NCBI GenBank assembly: GCA_003154335.1
Contig: PMDE01000064.1
Span: forward strand, 18,308 to 82,307
Length of the DNA: 64,000 nucleotides
From: Methanoregula sp.
GTDB lineage: Archaea; Halobacteriota; Methanomicrobia; Methanomicrobiales; Methanospirillaceae
Direction: 5' to 3'
Positions 51,940-60,606 of this stretch are shown here, piece after piece. The notes under the pieces were generated by a model. The model was given only the letters and a program-made list of their open reading frames with translations. It made no database searches and was not told where the DNA came from. The first letter of the stretch is position 1. Each line of letters begins with the position of its first letter. Made by a program: the position numbers and the translations under genes.

Positions 51940-53376
51940 ATGGACGATGACACAGGCGCCCTGCCGTTAAAAGAAGATTTTTCCGCTTGGTATAATGATC
52001 TCTTGTGGCGGGCCGAGATTATGGATGTCCGCTATCCGGTCAAGGGATTATATGTCTGGTACCCTTACGGTTTCGCGATACGGAAATTCGTATATCAGAG
52101 ACTTCGGGACCTCCTTGACCGTGACCATCAGGAGACACTGTTTCCTCTTCTGATTCCTGAACAGGAATTCATGAAAGAGGCAGAACACATAAAGGGATTC
52201 GAGGATGAAGTCTACTGGGTCACGCATGGCGGAAAAACCCCGCTTGATGTCAAACTGGCGTTACGTCCGACAAGCGAGACTGCAATCTATCCCATGTATG
52301 CCCTCTGGGTCCGGTCACATGCAGATTTGCCAATAAAATATTACCAGATTGTAAACACATTCCGGTACGAAACCAAGCAAACCCGGCCTTTGATCCGGTT
52401 AAGAGAAATTACATCATTTAAGGAAGCACATACCGTTCATGCAACCTGGGAGGAAGCCGGTGAGCAGGTCGAAGAAGCTATCCGCATTTATTCCGAATTT
52501 TATGACGGGCTTTGCATCCCGACTATTGTTTCAAAACGTCCCGATTGGGACAAATTCCCTGGTGCTGATTATACCATCGCGGTTGACACAATAATGCCCA
52601 ACGGTAAAACACTTCAGATTGGCACCGTACATCATCTGGGTGATCACTTTTCACGAACATTTAACATCACATTTGAAGATAAAAATGGAGAACGAAAATT
52701 CGCATACCAGACGTGTTATGGTATTTCAGAGCGCTCAATTGCGGCACTTATCAGCATTCATGGGGATGACAAGGGACTTGTTCTCCCTCCTGCCGTTGCA
52801 ACGTTTCAGGTTGTAATTGTCCCAATAACTATAGGGACCCGCCATGAGGATGTGATTGCCGCTGCACAGAAACTCTCTTCAATTCTCTCCGCAGCCGGGA
52901 TCCGTGTAAAACTTGACACCCGTGAGATGCGCCCTGGAGCAAAATACTACTGGTGGGAGATTCGGGGGGTACCGCTGAGGCTGGAACTGGGACCGAGAGA
53001 TCTGGATGCCGGAAAAGTAATGGCAGTGAAACGTACCGGAGGAAAGACAGCAGTCGATCTCGCGACAGCCCCAGAAGAAATAACCCATATGCTTTGTGAG
53101 ATCACCGAAAATCTTCGTGCTCGTGCTGAAGATCACACCAGAACCCATCTTTGTCCTGCAAATTCAATTGATTTTCTGAAAAATACTCTCGATAAGGGAA
53201 ACGTTGCGGTCATCCACTGGTGTCAGGATCGAGGATGTGGTGAATCGATCGAAGAGCAAACAAACGGGAGTATTCTTGGTACCGATGTTCGTTCACCCTA
53301 TGTACCTGCAGTCGAAGGAATATGCATTGCCTGCAAAAAGCCAGGGAAACCAACAATTGTCGGAAGAGCCTATTAA
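51940..53376 (+). CDS. proS: Prolyl-tRNA synthetase, archaeal type
   Basis: The 478-residue class II enzyme has motif 1 in [16 protein letters not shown], motif 2 [25 protein letters not shown], and motif 3-like [24 protein letters not shown]. The C-terminal zinc region ([16 protein letters not shown]) is as in archaeal/eukaryotic ProRS. It starts at ATG 51940, eight bases after AAGGA. It charges tRNA-Pro, one isoacceptor of which is at 30147. Confidence 0.97.
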   Translation: MDDDTGALPLKEDFSAWYNDLLWRAEIMDVRYPVKGLYVWYPYGFAIRKFVYQRLRDLLDRDHQETLFPLLIPEQEFMKEAEHIKGFEDEVYWVTHGGKTPLDVKLALRPTSETAIYPMYALWVRSHADLPIKYYQIVNTFRYETKQTRPLIRLREITSFKEAHTVHATWEEAGEQVEEAIRIYSEFYDGLCIPTIVSKRPDWDKFPGADYTIAVDTIMPNGKTLQIGTVHHLGDHFSRTFNITFEDKNGERKFAYQTCYGISERSIAALISIHGDDKGLVLPPAVATFQVVIVPITIGTRHEDVIAAAQKLSSILSAAGIRVKLDTREMRPGAKYYWWEIRGVPLRLELGPRDLDAGKVMAVKRTGGKTAVDLATAPEEITHMLCEITENLRARAEDHTRTHLCPANSIDFLKNTLDKGNVAVIHWCQDRGCGESIEEQTNGSILGTDVRSPYVPAVEGICIACKKPGKPTIVGRAY

Positions 53377-53537
53377 AAAAATTTTCCTTCATCGACTATC
53401 GTTTTACTTCTTTTTTCCCAAAAATAAGCCTGGTAGACATTTCATTATGAAAGCTCATATTTGATTTCTCTCATTTTCGTCCGGTTCTTTTTTTACTCTT
53501 AAGACAAATATTTAAAAAAATCGTTTGAGGTTGCACA

Positions 53538-54872
53538 TTGAATAAGAGTTCTCAGGAATCTGGCATTGCTTACATTCCGGAAAGATATAAACGACAGATT
53601 GAAGCAAAAAAGCGAAAGCGTCTCGTAAAAAAAATTGCCGTGTTCAGTGCAATACTCGCAGCTGTTGCAATCATTTATCTTATAATGGGCGGAGGACAAC
53701 AAGCAGGTCTCGGCAAGTCCCCCCTTTTCCTTCCCGGATCGGTCCCATCAGAAAAAACATCACTCATTACTCCAGTGGACTACCCTTCGGGAATTTTGAA
53801 CAATACGTCAGCCACTGATAATCCCGCCGTAATCATCGGAAATGATACCATTGTTCTGCCAACTTTAGATCTGATCTCGCTTGAGAATGCAACATTATCT
53901 CTTCGCAAAGACTACCCGGCACCCGCATATTCCCTCATAAGCGTTAATGTGACCGATCGATATCCAGGCCGGACCCTGTATGAGTTCAGGATCAAATCCG
54001 GGGATAAGAGTGCAGTTGATACAGGTTTTTTGGTATTTATTGATGCCAGTAATGGTGACCCATTTACACCAGGCCAGGAGAATGCCAGAATAACTCCCGC
54101 ACAGGCAAAAACGATAATTAAGGAATCGTTCCTCACTCTTCATCCCGATAACATCAGATTACTCTTTAATAATAGTCCGGGTTCTGTGCGTGCATGGATT
54201 TTCAGGTTGTTCCGTGATAATACAGATATTCTCTCCGGATCGATGGACCCTGACACTGGTGAGATCGTTTCATTCACCAGAAATATTCAGATAGAAGGAA
54301 GACAGGCGGATCCGCTACTTGATATTAGTGCAGCTCAAAAAATAGCCGAACGGTATATTTTCGATAAGAACAGTGTTCCACTTCCGCTCAATATGAGCGC
54401 AGCCAGCTACATCTCAATAGGATCATCTCAAAAACCTGTTGCCGGACAATACCTGTTTCTTTACAACCGAATCGTTCAGGACATACCCTGTGATAACGAT
54501 GGAGTTACAATTTCGGTTGATTCTTTGAACGGGGATATCACGGGATATGATCGGCGCTGGACATCCCCCGACAGTGCGTTTTCTGTTGCAACTGACCCGC
54601 TCGTTACACGATACGAGGCAACTTATGCAGTATTGAAAAAAGCTCAGGAAATCTATCCTTCATCTGGTGCCAGTATCGCAATTGTGTCTGAAGAAATAAG
54701 GTGGAAAGACCAGCACCAGCCCGGGAGTATTCCCCGTCCTGGAAGTATCCCGATAGCATGGAAACTGCAGTTTACTGACGCTACCATCCTTGCAGAACAG
54801 GATCCCGTTCCCGCAGTCGGTTGGGTTGATGCACAGACGGGAGCAGTTCTGGACTTTTATTATCATCATTAG
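53538..54872 (+). CDS. Membrane-anchored exported protein with PepSY-like domains
   Basis: The 444-residue protein has an N-terminal basic segment, one membrane helix at 33-50, and then an extracytoplasmic region with at least three PepSY-type units (ITPAQAKTIIKESF near 190, ISAAQKIAERYI near 255, VTRYEATYAVLKKAQEIYP near 358), each with a strand pair ending in GxVxxF or GxVLDF. PepSY domains often inhibit or guide proteases. The start is TTG at 53538 supported by GAGG eight bases upstream. Probably tethered outside the cell. Confidence 0.78.
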   Translation: MNKSSQESGIAYIPERYKRQIEAKKRKRLVKKIAVFSAILAAVAIIYLIMGGGQQAGLGKSPLFLPGSVPSEKTSLITPVDYPSGILNNTSATDNPAVIIGNDTIVLPTLDLISLENATLSLRKDYPAPAYSLISVNVTDRYPGRTLYEFRIKSGDKSAVDTGFLVFIDASNGDPFTPGQENARITPAQAKTIIKESFLTLHPDNIRLLFNNSPGSVRAWIFRLFRDNTDILSGSMDPDTGEIVSFTRNIQIEGRQADPLLDISAAQKIAERYIFDKNSVPLPLNMSAASYISIGSSQKPVAGQYLFLYNRIVQDIPCDNDGVTISVDSLNGDITGYDRRWTSPDSAFSVATDPLVTRYEATYAVLKKAQEIYPSSGASIAIVSEEIRWKDQHQPGSIPRPGSIPIAWKLQFTDATILAEQDPVPAVGWVDAQTGAVLDFYYHH

Positions 54873-55123
54873 CTTTTTTTGTCTGGAGCTTTGATTGTTT
54901 TATGGAATTTGACCATACAGTTATTTTACCCTGTTTGAGATTTAGCCCGATTTCCCTCATCTCAGTTAGTATCAGAATAACGGGCTTTGAGCAGTTAGTA
55001 AATCAGGAACTGAACGGAAAGCGAAAAACACATTTTGCTAACTGAAAATTGTATACTCTTTTTTAAGCTTCAAAAAAACAGCAATTGTGGGTTGATTAAT
55101 AAAAAATCGGAACGATTGAAAGA
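54873..55123. other. Intergenic region between convergent genes
   Basis: Short AT-rich gap with T-runs that could terminate both flanking genes. No open frame or RNA is seen. Confidence 0.4.
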
Positions 55124-55579
55124 TTAGCACTGGTCGCAGCTATACAAAACGGTGAGATTTGTCCGCCGCATATCCCCGCGGATTGATTTCTTCCCACCAC
55201 GGAAGAATAATTTTTTACATTTCATACAGTGCTTGGGCTTGATTTTATCCCAGGCACTCATAGGGATTTCAAGTACAAATTCTGTTTTTGTCCATTCCTC
55301 TGGAGGTTTATCTGTGTTCTGTTCATAGGTCGTGACAAATTCCATAATCTGATGAGGAGGGACACCAAGGTCGACAAATTTTTTAAATACAAAATAATTA
55401 AAAATCAGCCACGAGAGATCCGAGCGATCGAGGATCCCCTCATATTCACCGAATGACTCATCAAAATCCTCAAGAGAACATCCGCAGAGCGGGCATTTTC
55501 CGCCAACGAGTTCGTCGAGAAAAACCTCCTCTTGGCACCCCGGGCAAGTGGTGTGAGGGGATTGCATGCGTGATGTCAT
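55124..55579 (-). CDS. Zinc-ribbon protein of unknown function
   Basis: The 151-residue protein has CPGC..CPLCGC near residues 12-34 and a second cysteine pair CMKCKK near 121, with a final CDQC at the end, so two zinc sites are likely. The middle (LSWLIFNYFVFKKFVDLGVPPHQIMEFVTTYE) is helical. GGAGAT lies just before ATG 55579, so I shorten the frame from 55726. Downstream of Mrp on the same strand. The role is unknown, but RNA or protein binding is likely. Confidence 0.7.
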   Translation of the reverse strand: MTSRMQSPHTTCPGCQEEVFLDELVGGKCPLCGCSLEDFDESFGEYEGILDRSDLSWLIFNYFVFKKFVDLGVPPHQIMEFVTTYEQNTDKPPEEWTKTEFVLEIPMSAWDKIKPKHCMKCKKLFFRGGKKSIRGDMRRTNLTVLYSCDQC

Positions 55580-55729
55580 TGTATCTCCAGAGCTTGGGTA
55601 TTGATATTCGATAAAATGGGTTTTAAAAAAACCGTCGGGTTGACTTTGCTTGTTTTTATTATTGTACGGGTCTGCACATATAGATATCACCAGTAACATA
55701 AACTCCGGTAATTTTTTACCAGACAAACG

Positions 55730-56038
55730 TCAGTCAGCGTTCAGTTCTTCATGTTCCATTACCAAGGTACCGAAGATAACTTTCTCAAGAACCTGTGCGA
55801 CATACTTGATATGCATTGCTTTTTCCAGATCTTCATTCCGGTGGACATCGGCATATAGTTGTAGTCGCATGAGTGAAAACCGGAACCGGTCAAGGGTATC
55901 GTCGTCAAGTTTCATCGCCTCACGATAAATCGGTTCAAGCAGATCGGGAAAGGCAAGCGGATTTTCAAGACAGGTAATAACACCACTATAAATCGGGAGA
56001 GGTACTTCCTTTCCGGATAGAATCCGCTGGTAGTCCAT
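55730..56038 (-). CDS. Small protein following Mrp
   Basis: A 102-residue, fully helical soluble protein (MDYQRILSGKEVPLPIYSG, LMRLQLYADVHRNEDLEKAMH) with no cysteine pair and no known motif. Its ATG is three bases after the Mrp stop, with GAGGGATAAGAG as ribosome site, so it is translated with Mrp. It may act with iron-sulphur assembly or be unrelated. I do not recognise a family. Confidence 0.65.
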   Translation of the reverse strand: MDYQRILSGKEVPLPIYSGVITCLENPLAFPDLLEPIYREAMKLDDDTLDRFRFSLMRLQLYADVHRNEDLEKAMHIKYVAQVLEKVIFGTLVMEHEELNAD

Positions 56039-56041
56039 CTC

Positions 56042-56935
56042 TTATCCCTCGACAACCTTGATGAGGGTTTCCATCACTTTATCTACACTCGCCCAAGTAG
56101 GACTTTCTCCTCGACGAATAATAAAAGGACGTCCTTCGTCCCCGGCTTTACGCATTTCAATATCAAGAGGAATCGATCCGAGAAACGGGATATTGAATTC
56201 TTCAGCGATCTTTTTACCGCCCCCTTTGCCAAAGAGGTCAATTTCCTCTCCGCAATGGGGACAAACCATTCCACTCATATTTTCAATTATCCCCAGCACC
56301 GGGATTTCAAGTTTCTGGATAAATTTTACCGATTTCCGCGCATCAAGCGTTGCGACGTCCTGGGGGGTAGTGACGATGACTGCACCACTGAGATTCGGGG
56401 AGAGCTGGGCGATAGTGAGGGCTTCATCTCCGGTTCCTGGGGGAAGATCGACAACTAAATAGTCCAGATTTCCCCAGTTTACTTCGGTAAGAAATTGCTG
56501 GATTGCGGCCATCTTCATCGGGCCCCGCCATATGATTGGTGTGTTCGTATCAGGCAATAGGAAGGCCATCGATATAACCGAAAGCATGCCGGTGACATGA
56601 ACTGGTTCGATCTTTTCACCCATCATTGCGAGTTTGTGGTCTTCAATTCCCAGCATCTTAGGAATATTGGGTCCATGCATATCAAGATCTAAAAGCCCGA
56701 CCTTGAAACCGTGATTGGAAAGGGCATAGGCAAGGTTCACCGATACGGTGGATTTACCCACGCCACCTTTTCCTGAGAGAACCATAATCACATGTCTGAC
56801 GTCAACATTTGCTTTCGGAGGAAGGCCGGCTGGTGCACCCTTTGCTGATGAACAGGTAGTTGCAGTCGCGCAACTTGAACACTCACTTTTGCATTCCTCG
56901 TCTGTAGTCGTCTTTCCGGGATCTTTTTTTGTCAT
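56042..56935 (-). CDS. Mrp/NBP35-type iron-sulphur carrier ATPase
   Basis: The 297-residue protein has an N-terminal cysteine-rich region (four to five Cys between 15 and 28), Walker A SGKGGVGKSTVSVNLA near 54, LDLDMHGPNIPKMLG, and the cluster motif VCPHCGEE near 225. It carries Fe-S clusters for assembly. The N-terminal cysteines could form the second cluster seen in the NBP35 group. AGAGG is six bases before ATG. It leads an operon with the gene at 55730. Confidence 0.93.
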   Translation of the reverse strand: MTKKDPGKTTTDEECKSECSSCATATTCSSAKGAPAGLPPKANVDVRHVIMVLSGKGGVGKSTVSVNLAYALSNHGFKVGLLDLDMHGPNIPKMLGIEDHKLAMMGEKIEPVHVTGMLSVISMAFLLPDTNTPIIWRGPMKMAAIQQFLTEVNWGNLDYLVVDLPPGTGDEALTIAQLSPNLSGAVIVTTPQDVATLDARKSVKFIQKLEIPVLGIIENMSGMVCPHCGEEIDLFGKGGGKKIAEEFNIPFLGSIPLDIEMRKAGDEGRPFIIRRGESPTWASVDKVMETLIKVVEG

Positions 56936-57511
56936 CGTCTGCCTCTTGAAAAATGCGGTTCTATACTCTCACCAGTTATCCTTCGGATGCAATAAAGATG
57001 TGGAGAGGGCCCCTAATTTTCACATACTCCCCGTTGGTACAATATGTTTTGAGATCGGGAACAGTCATCGGATCTACGCTTTAAGATCTCATTAAAATTG
57101 TACATCTCTCGCCGATGAAAAATGACATTCCATGCCGATCATTTGGTTCCAAAAATGCTTCTATGAAAATTGATCCTGACCCGGTATAGCGGTGAACTCT
57201 GACTTCGGTGATATCAGCGCAGTCATAAGCTGAACATATTATACGGTAGCAAAGTCACCGGTTATAATTCACTTAAGTAAAATTTCGGGATTTCCCCAAT
57301 AAATGATACCTTAAAAAATCCAAATACTTAAAGGAATTCTCTCATCTACTCTTGGAAACCAATTGAATATCCCAAAAAAGAGTCAATTAAGATGTGAGAT
57401 GGAATTGCCACTATTTGAAACATCACCTTTTGCTTCTAAAAACCGGATATTGGATTTATATATGGTCACTGATAGCGAAAGATTAATATTTTTATGCCCG
57501 TTTTTGTAATA
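56936..57511. other. Intergenic region upstream of PEBP genes
   Basis: A 576-base AT-rich gap. TATA-like CAAATACTTAAAGG at about 57322 and TTTATATATGG at 57452 are candidates for promoters. A 48-codon frame starting with TTG at 57363 is possible but has no family support. I see no RNA gene. Confidence 0.4.
57452..57462 (+). promoter_or_regulatory. TATA box of the PEBP gene pair
   Basis: TTTATATATGG is 32 bases before an in-frame ATG at 57494 and 50 bases before ATG 57512. Confidence 0.4.
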
Positions 57512-57964
57512 ATGGAACGTCTCATTGTCTCATTGGACTTTCTTGAATTCCCTCCTGCCTACACATGTGATGGTGGAAACCGATCTCCCCGTCTCGTTCT
57601 CAAAGGGTTGGACGCATCATCGGTTGCCGTGATGGTCTTCAACCCATTCGAGAAATCCTGTTGTTCATTCACCCCATGGATCATCTGGAATATCCCTCCT
57701 GTCCCGCAAATCCCACCAGGTATCCCTCCGGAAGGAGTGGTTACCCTTCCTATTCCTGCAGTACAGGGTATCACAGACTATGGAATCATAGGGTATAAAG
57801 GCCCCTGCCCCCCTCCTGGAAACATGATACGGTATCAGTTCAAGGTATACGGACTCGACCGGATGCTTGACCTCAGTTCCGGGGCCGATAAACACGAGCT
57901 CATTACAGCAATGAAAGGACATGTTGTGCAATTCGGAGAAACGCTTGCAATCTGCTCGAGATAA
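57512..57964 (+). CDS. PEBP/RKIP-family protein with degenerate ligand site
   Basis: This 150-residue protein has the PEBP fold features PPAYTCDGG..SPRL, then IIWNIPP and GYKGPCPPPG, as in YbhB/YbcL proteins. The normal D-P-D-A-P of the anion-binding site is replaced by NPFEK, and the following H-W is PW (FTPWIIWNI). The neighbouring gene keeps both. It could have lost phosphate binding or changed ligand. The next PEBP gene starts 84 bases after it. ATG 57494 is an alternative start. Confidence 0.85.
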   Translation: MERLIVSLDFLEFPPAYTCDGGNRSPRLVLKGLDASSVAVMVFNPFEKSCCSFTPWIIWNIPPVPQIPPGIPPEGVVTLPIPAVQGITDYGIIGYKGPCPPPGNMIRYQFKVYGLDRMLDLSSGADKHELITAMKGHVVQFGETLAICSR

Positions 57965-58047
57965 GATAGTGGGATTAAAAAAAATGCCAATACATAAATT
58001 TTATTATGCTTACGGTGTATCATCCCATTGCAGGAGGTTTAACCACA

Positions 58048-58509
58048 ATGGAAGATCTGAAAATAAAAATTTCCGTCAAAATTCTTCCGAGCGATTATAC
58101 TTGCGATGGGCAGGATATTTCACCGGAAATCGATGTGGGGGGGGTAAACACCAAGATCTCAAAATCTCTCGCCATAATCGTAAATGATCCGGATGCACCT
58201 GGCGGCGGGGGTTTTGTCCACTGGATAGCATGGAACATCGAATTGGTCAGGATGATCCCTGAAAAAATCCCAAAGACAGCATTGGTTACTTTTCCTCTCA
58301 AAGCGATCCAGGGAAAAAACAGCTTTGGAAAAACGGGATATAGCGGGCCCTGCCCACCCAGGGGACAGACTCACAGGTACTTCTTTAAGGTCTATGGTCT
58401 GGATACTGAGCTCAATCTTGAAGAAGGGTCAACAAAGGATCAGCTCGTCAGAGCGATGGAAGGGCATGTTGTCCAATACGGCGAAACTTTCGTGACTTAT
58501 GGCAGATAA
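58048..58509 (+). CDS. PEBP/RKIP-family (YbhB/YbcL-like) protein
   Basis: The 153-residue protein is canonical: YTCDGQDISPEIDV near the start, NDPDAPGGGGFVHWIAWNI with intact anion site, GYSGPCPPRGQTHRYFF and VYGLD. AGGAGGT is well placed before ATG 58048. It is a duplicate of the gene at 57512. Archaeal and bacterial homologues have no settled function, and kinase regulation is known only in eukaryotes. Confidence 0.92.
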   Translation: MEDLKIKISVKILPSDYTCDGQDISPEIDVGGVNTKISKSLAIIVNDPDAPGGGGFVHWIAWNIELVRMIPEKIPKTALVTFPLKAIQGKNSFGKTGYSGPCPPRGQTHRYFFKVYGLDTELNLEEGSTKDQLVRAMEGHVVQYGETFVTYGR

Positions 58510-59154
58510 AGATCCTTTTTTACTCATTTGGATTTCTTTATCAATCCGGGAAAAATTTTAAGGTGAAAAAAATTATCAATACATCAACCCGTTTTGAATT
58601 TTTATCAATTTTCAGGATGTCAGAAAATAATCTGGACTTTTTATCAGCTTTCTTTCGTCGTCTTTTTTGTCATTATTTCGTAATCCCGCGGCTTTATCAC
58701 AGTTTTATATTATGGGTTTGTGAATTTCCCGGAACGAACAATACACGTGACATTGAAGAGTTGTCGGATCCTGCGAGTGTCGATTCGACCAAACAAGATT
58801 GCATACCCGGATCTCGAAACATCTGGATACTGTTCAGGGTCCAGTTTCCCTGAGGGGTATATTATTAAAAGAAATCAGGTCAACGGAGAATATTGAGATT
58901 AAGGAAGGCGGTTCAGGACGTATCCATGTTCCGGAATATCTGCAACAATGAAGATGAAATGGCCCGGAACTGGAGATAAACAAAAAAAATTAAAAATGCC
59001 GGTATGAAATTGATCAACTGGTATATTCCGTGCTAAAAGGCATTACACCTGTGTGTTTCCATCGCGAGTATCAGACCTGATTTTTTTTAACCATTCCTTT
59101 TCCGGATTTCTTCCATCAGGGTTAATACCCCCGGGCACAAAATTGTCGTGCGAT
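58510..59154. other. Intergenic region, no gene recognised
   Basis: A 96-codon frame at 58563-58853 lacks a ribosome site and any domain. The rest is AT-rich. A TATA-like GGTATATTCC lies at 59018-59027 and may serve the HD-hydrolase gene. Confidence 0.4.
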
Positions 59155-60342
59155 ATGAGCGGGCGGAGGATTAAATACTCATGCGGTAAAGGGCTGGATT
59201 CCTCTATTCGCACGGTAACGGATAAGCGTGAATCACTCCTCTCACCCCGGGCATCAATCAGTGCAGATGCAGTGCGAAGACATAACAGAAAACCCAAAGA
59301 TATCCGTTCACCATATTCCAGGGATACAGACAGGATCATTCATACCCGGGCGTACACGAGATATATTGATAAGACCCAGGTCTTTTCCCTTGTTGAGAAC
59401 GACCATATCACTCACCGTGTTATTCACGTCCAGCTTGTTTCCAAGATCGCAAGAACAATAGGACGCTGCTTTCGCCTGAATGAGGATCTTATTGAGGCAA
59501 TCGCCCTTGGTCATGATATCGGTCATATTCCCTATGGTCATTTTGGAGAGGCGTGTCTTTCAGAACTTTGCGAGAAGTTTGGAATTGGGGGCTTTTTCCA
59601 TAATGTTCAGAGCATACAGTTTCTTGATAGAATCGAGGACTGTGACCTCACCATGCAGGTACTTGACGGTATCCTTTGCCATAATGGGGAAGGTGACGAT
59701 GTGAAAATTTCCCCGGTACCATGCCAAACCTGGTCATTATTCGATGAAAAAGTTCAGGACAATGCCGACGGTAGACGCTCAAAATCCCCCATGACTTTGG
59801 AAGGATGTGTTGTCAAATTTGCCGATACGATAGCATACATTGGTAGGGATCTGCAGGATGCTCGTGAAGTTGGTTTAATCGCCGATTCAACCACTCTCCC
59901 AAAAAAATGCAGTGAAATACTTGGAGCCTCCAACCAGGAAATCATCAACACGCTCATCTACGATCTCCTTGAAAGCAGCGATACCGAAGAGAGGGGGTAT
60001 ATCTCATATAGTCAGGATGTAGAATCAGCCCTCATCGATCTTCGTACATTTTCAAGGGACCATATTTATGAAAATAAAAAACTCACTTCTGAAAGGGATA
60101 AAGTCAAAAAGATGTATGAGACATTGTTCGTTAGTTATCTTGATGATCTGGAAGGAAATAAAAGAAATGCAAAAATATTTACAGATTTTATCGACACCAA
60201 TTGGATTAGCCGGACTTATCTTGAGACGGCTTCGGGTGCTGAATTAGTCAGGGATTTTATCGCAGGTATGACCGACCGGTATTTTGCAAAACGATACGAG
60301 GATTGTGTTATTCCCCACCGGGTTGAGGGAAAATTTTTTTAA
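59155..60342 (+). CDS. dGTPase-type HD hydrolase
   Basis: The 395-residue protein (from ATG 59155) has the dGTPase core: SPYSRDTDRIIHTRAYTRYIDKTQVF, then HRVIH, the HD pair in ALGHDIGHIPYGHFGE, and KFADTIAYIGRDLQDA with the last metal ligand. Enzymes of this group remove triphosphate from dGTP or other dNTPs and affect phage growth and dNTP balance. In the frame that starts at GTG 59053, the first 34 residues are not like the family, so I start later. It is unusual but not unknown in methanogens. Confidence 0.85.
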   Translation: MSGRRIKYSCGKGLDSSIRTVTDKRESLLSPRASISADAVRRHNRKPKDIRSPYSRDTDRIIHTRAYTRYIDKTQVFSLVENDHITHRVIHVQLVSKIARTIGRCFRLNEDLIEAIALGHDIGHIPYGHFGEACLSELCEKFGIGGFFHNVQSIQFLDRIEDCDLTMQVLDGILCHNGEGDDVKISPVPCQTWSLFDEKVQDNADGRRSKSPMTLEGCVVKFADTIAYIGRDLQDAREVGLIADSTTLPKKCSEILGASNQEIINTLIYDLLESSDTEERGYISYSQDVESALIDLRTFSRDHIYENKKLTSERDKVKKMYETLFVSYLDDLEGNKRNAKIFTDFIDTNWISRTYLETASGAELVRDFIAGMTDRYFAKRYEDCVIPHRVEGKFF

Positions 60343-60363
60343 TTATGAATTATAGCTTTTTTT

Positions 60364-60555
60364 TTAGTCATACTTTCCTTTCAGGCCGGCCCAACCGGTA
60401 AACCCGCAATATATGCACCCGATACCATCGCAATGATGACAATGCCGTTTAGGTCTGGCAACGGCGACAACACCCGTTTTGTTGCAATACAGACACCCCA
60501 TGCCCCCACAATGTCCACAAGTCGCTGATTCGTAGATTATTTTCTCATCAGTCAT
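60364..60555 (-). CDS. DnaJ-type zinc-finger small protein
   Basis: In 63 residues there are CGHCGGMGCLYC near 15-26 and CHHCDGIGCIYCGFTG near 39-54, the CxxCxGxGC repeats of the DnaJ cysteine-rich domain. It has no J-domain. Such proteins bind unfolded protein or act as redox or zinc proteins. AAAGGA precedes ATG 60555, and an ATG at 60576 is in frame. It lies 30 bases downstream of the kinase gene on the same strand, so it may be in the same mRNA. Confidence 0.8.
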   Translation of the reverse strand: MTDEKIIYESATCGHCGGMGCLYCNKTGVVAVARPKRHCHHCDGIGCIYCGFTGWAGLKGKYD

Positions 60556-60606
60556 AGTCCAATTCCTTTGAACCATCAGGATAAATATGCAAAATTACCA
60601 CAATTT

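Noticed and set aside
57363..57509. 48-codon frame with TTG start upstream of PEBP genes
   Set aside because: A TATA-like block fits, but the frame overlaps the promoter of the PEBP genes and has no domain features.
58563..58853. 96-codon frame upstream of the dGTPase gene
   Set aside because: No ribosome site and no recognisable pattern.
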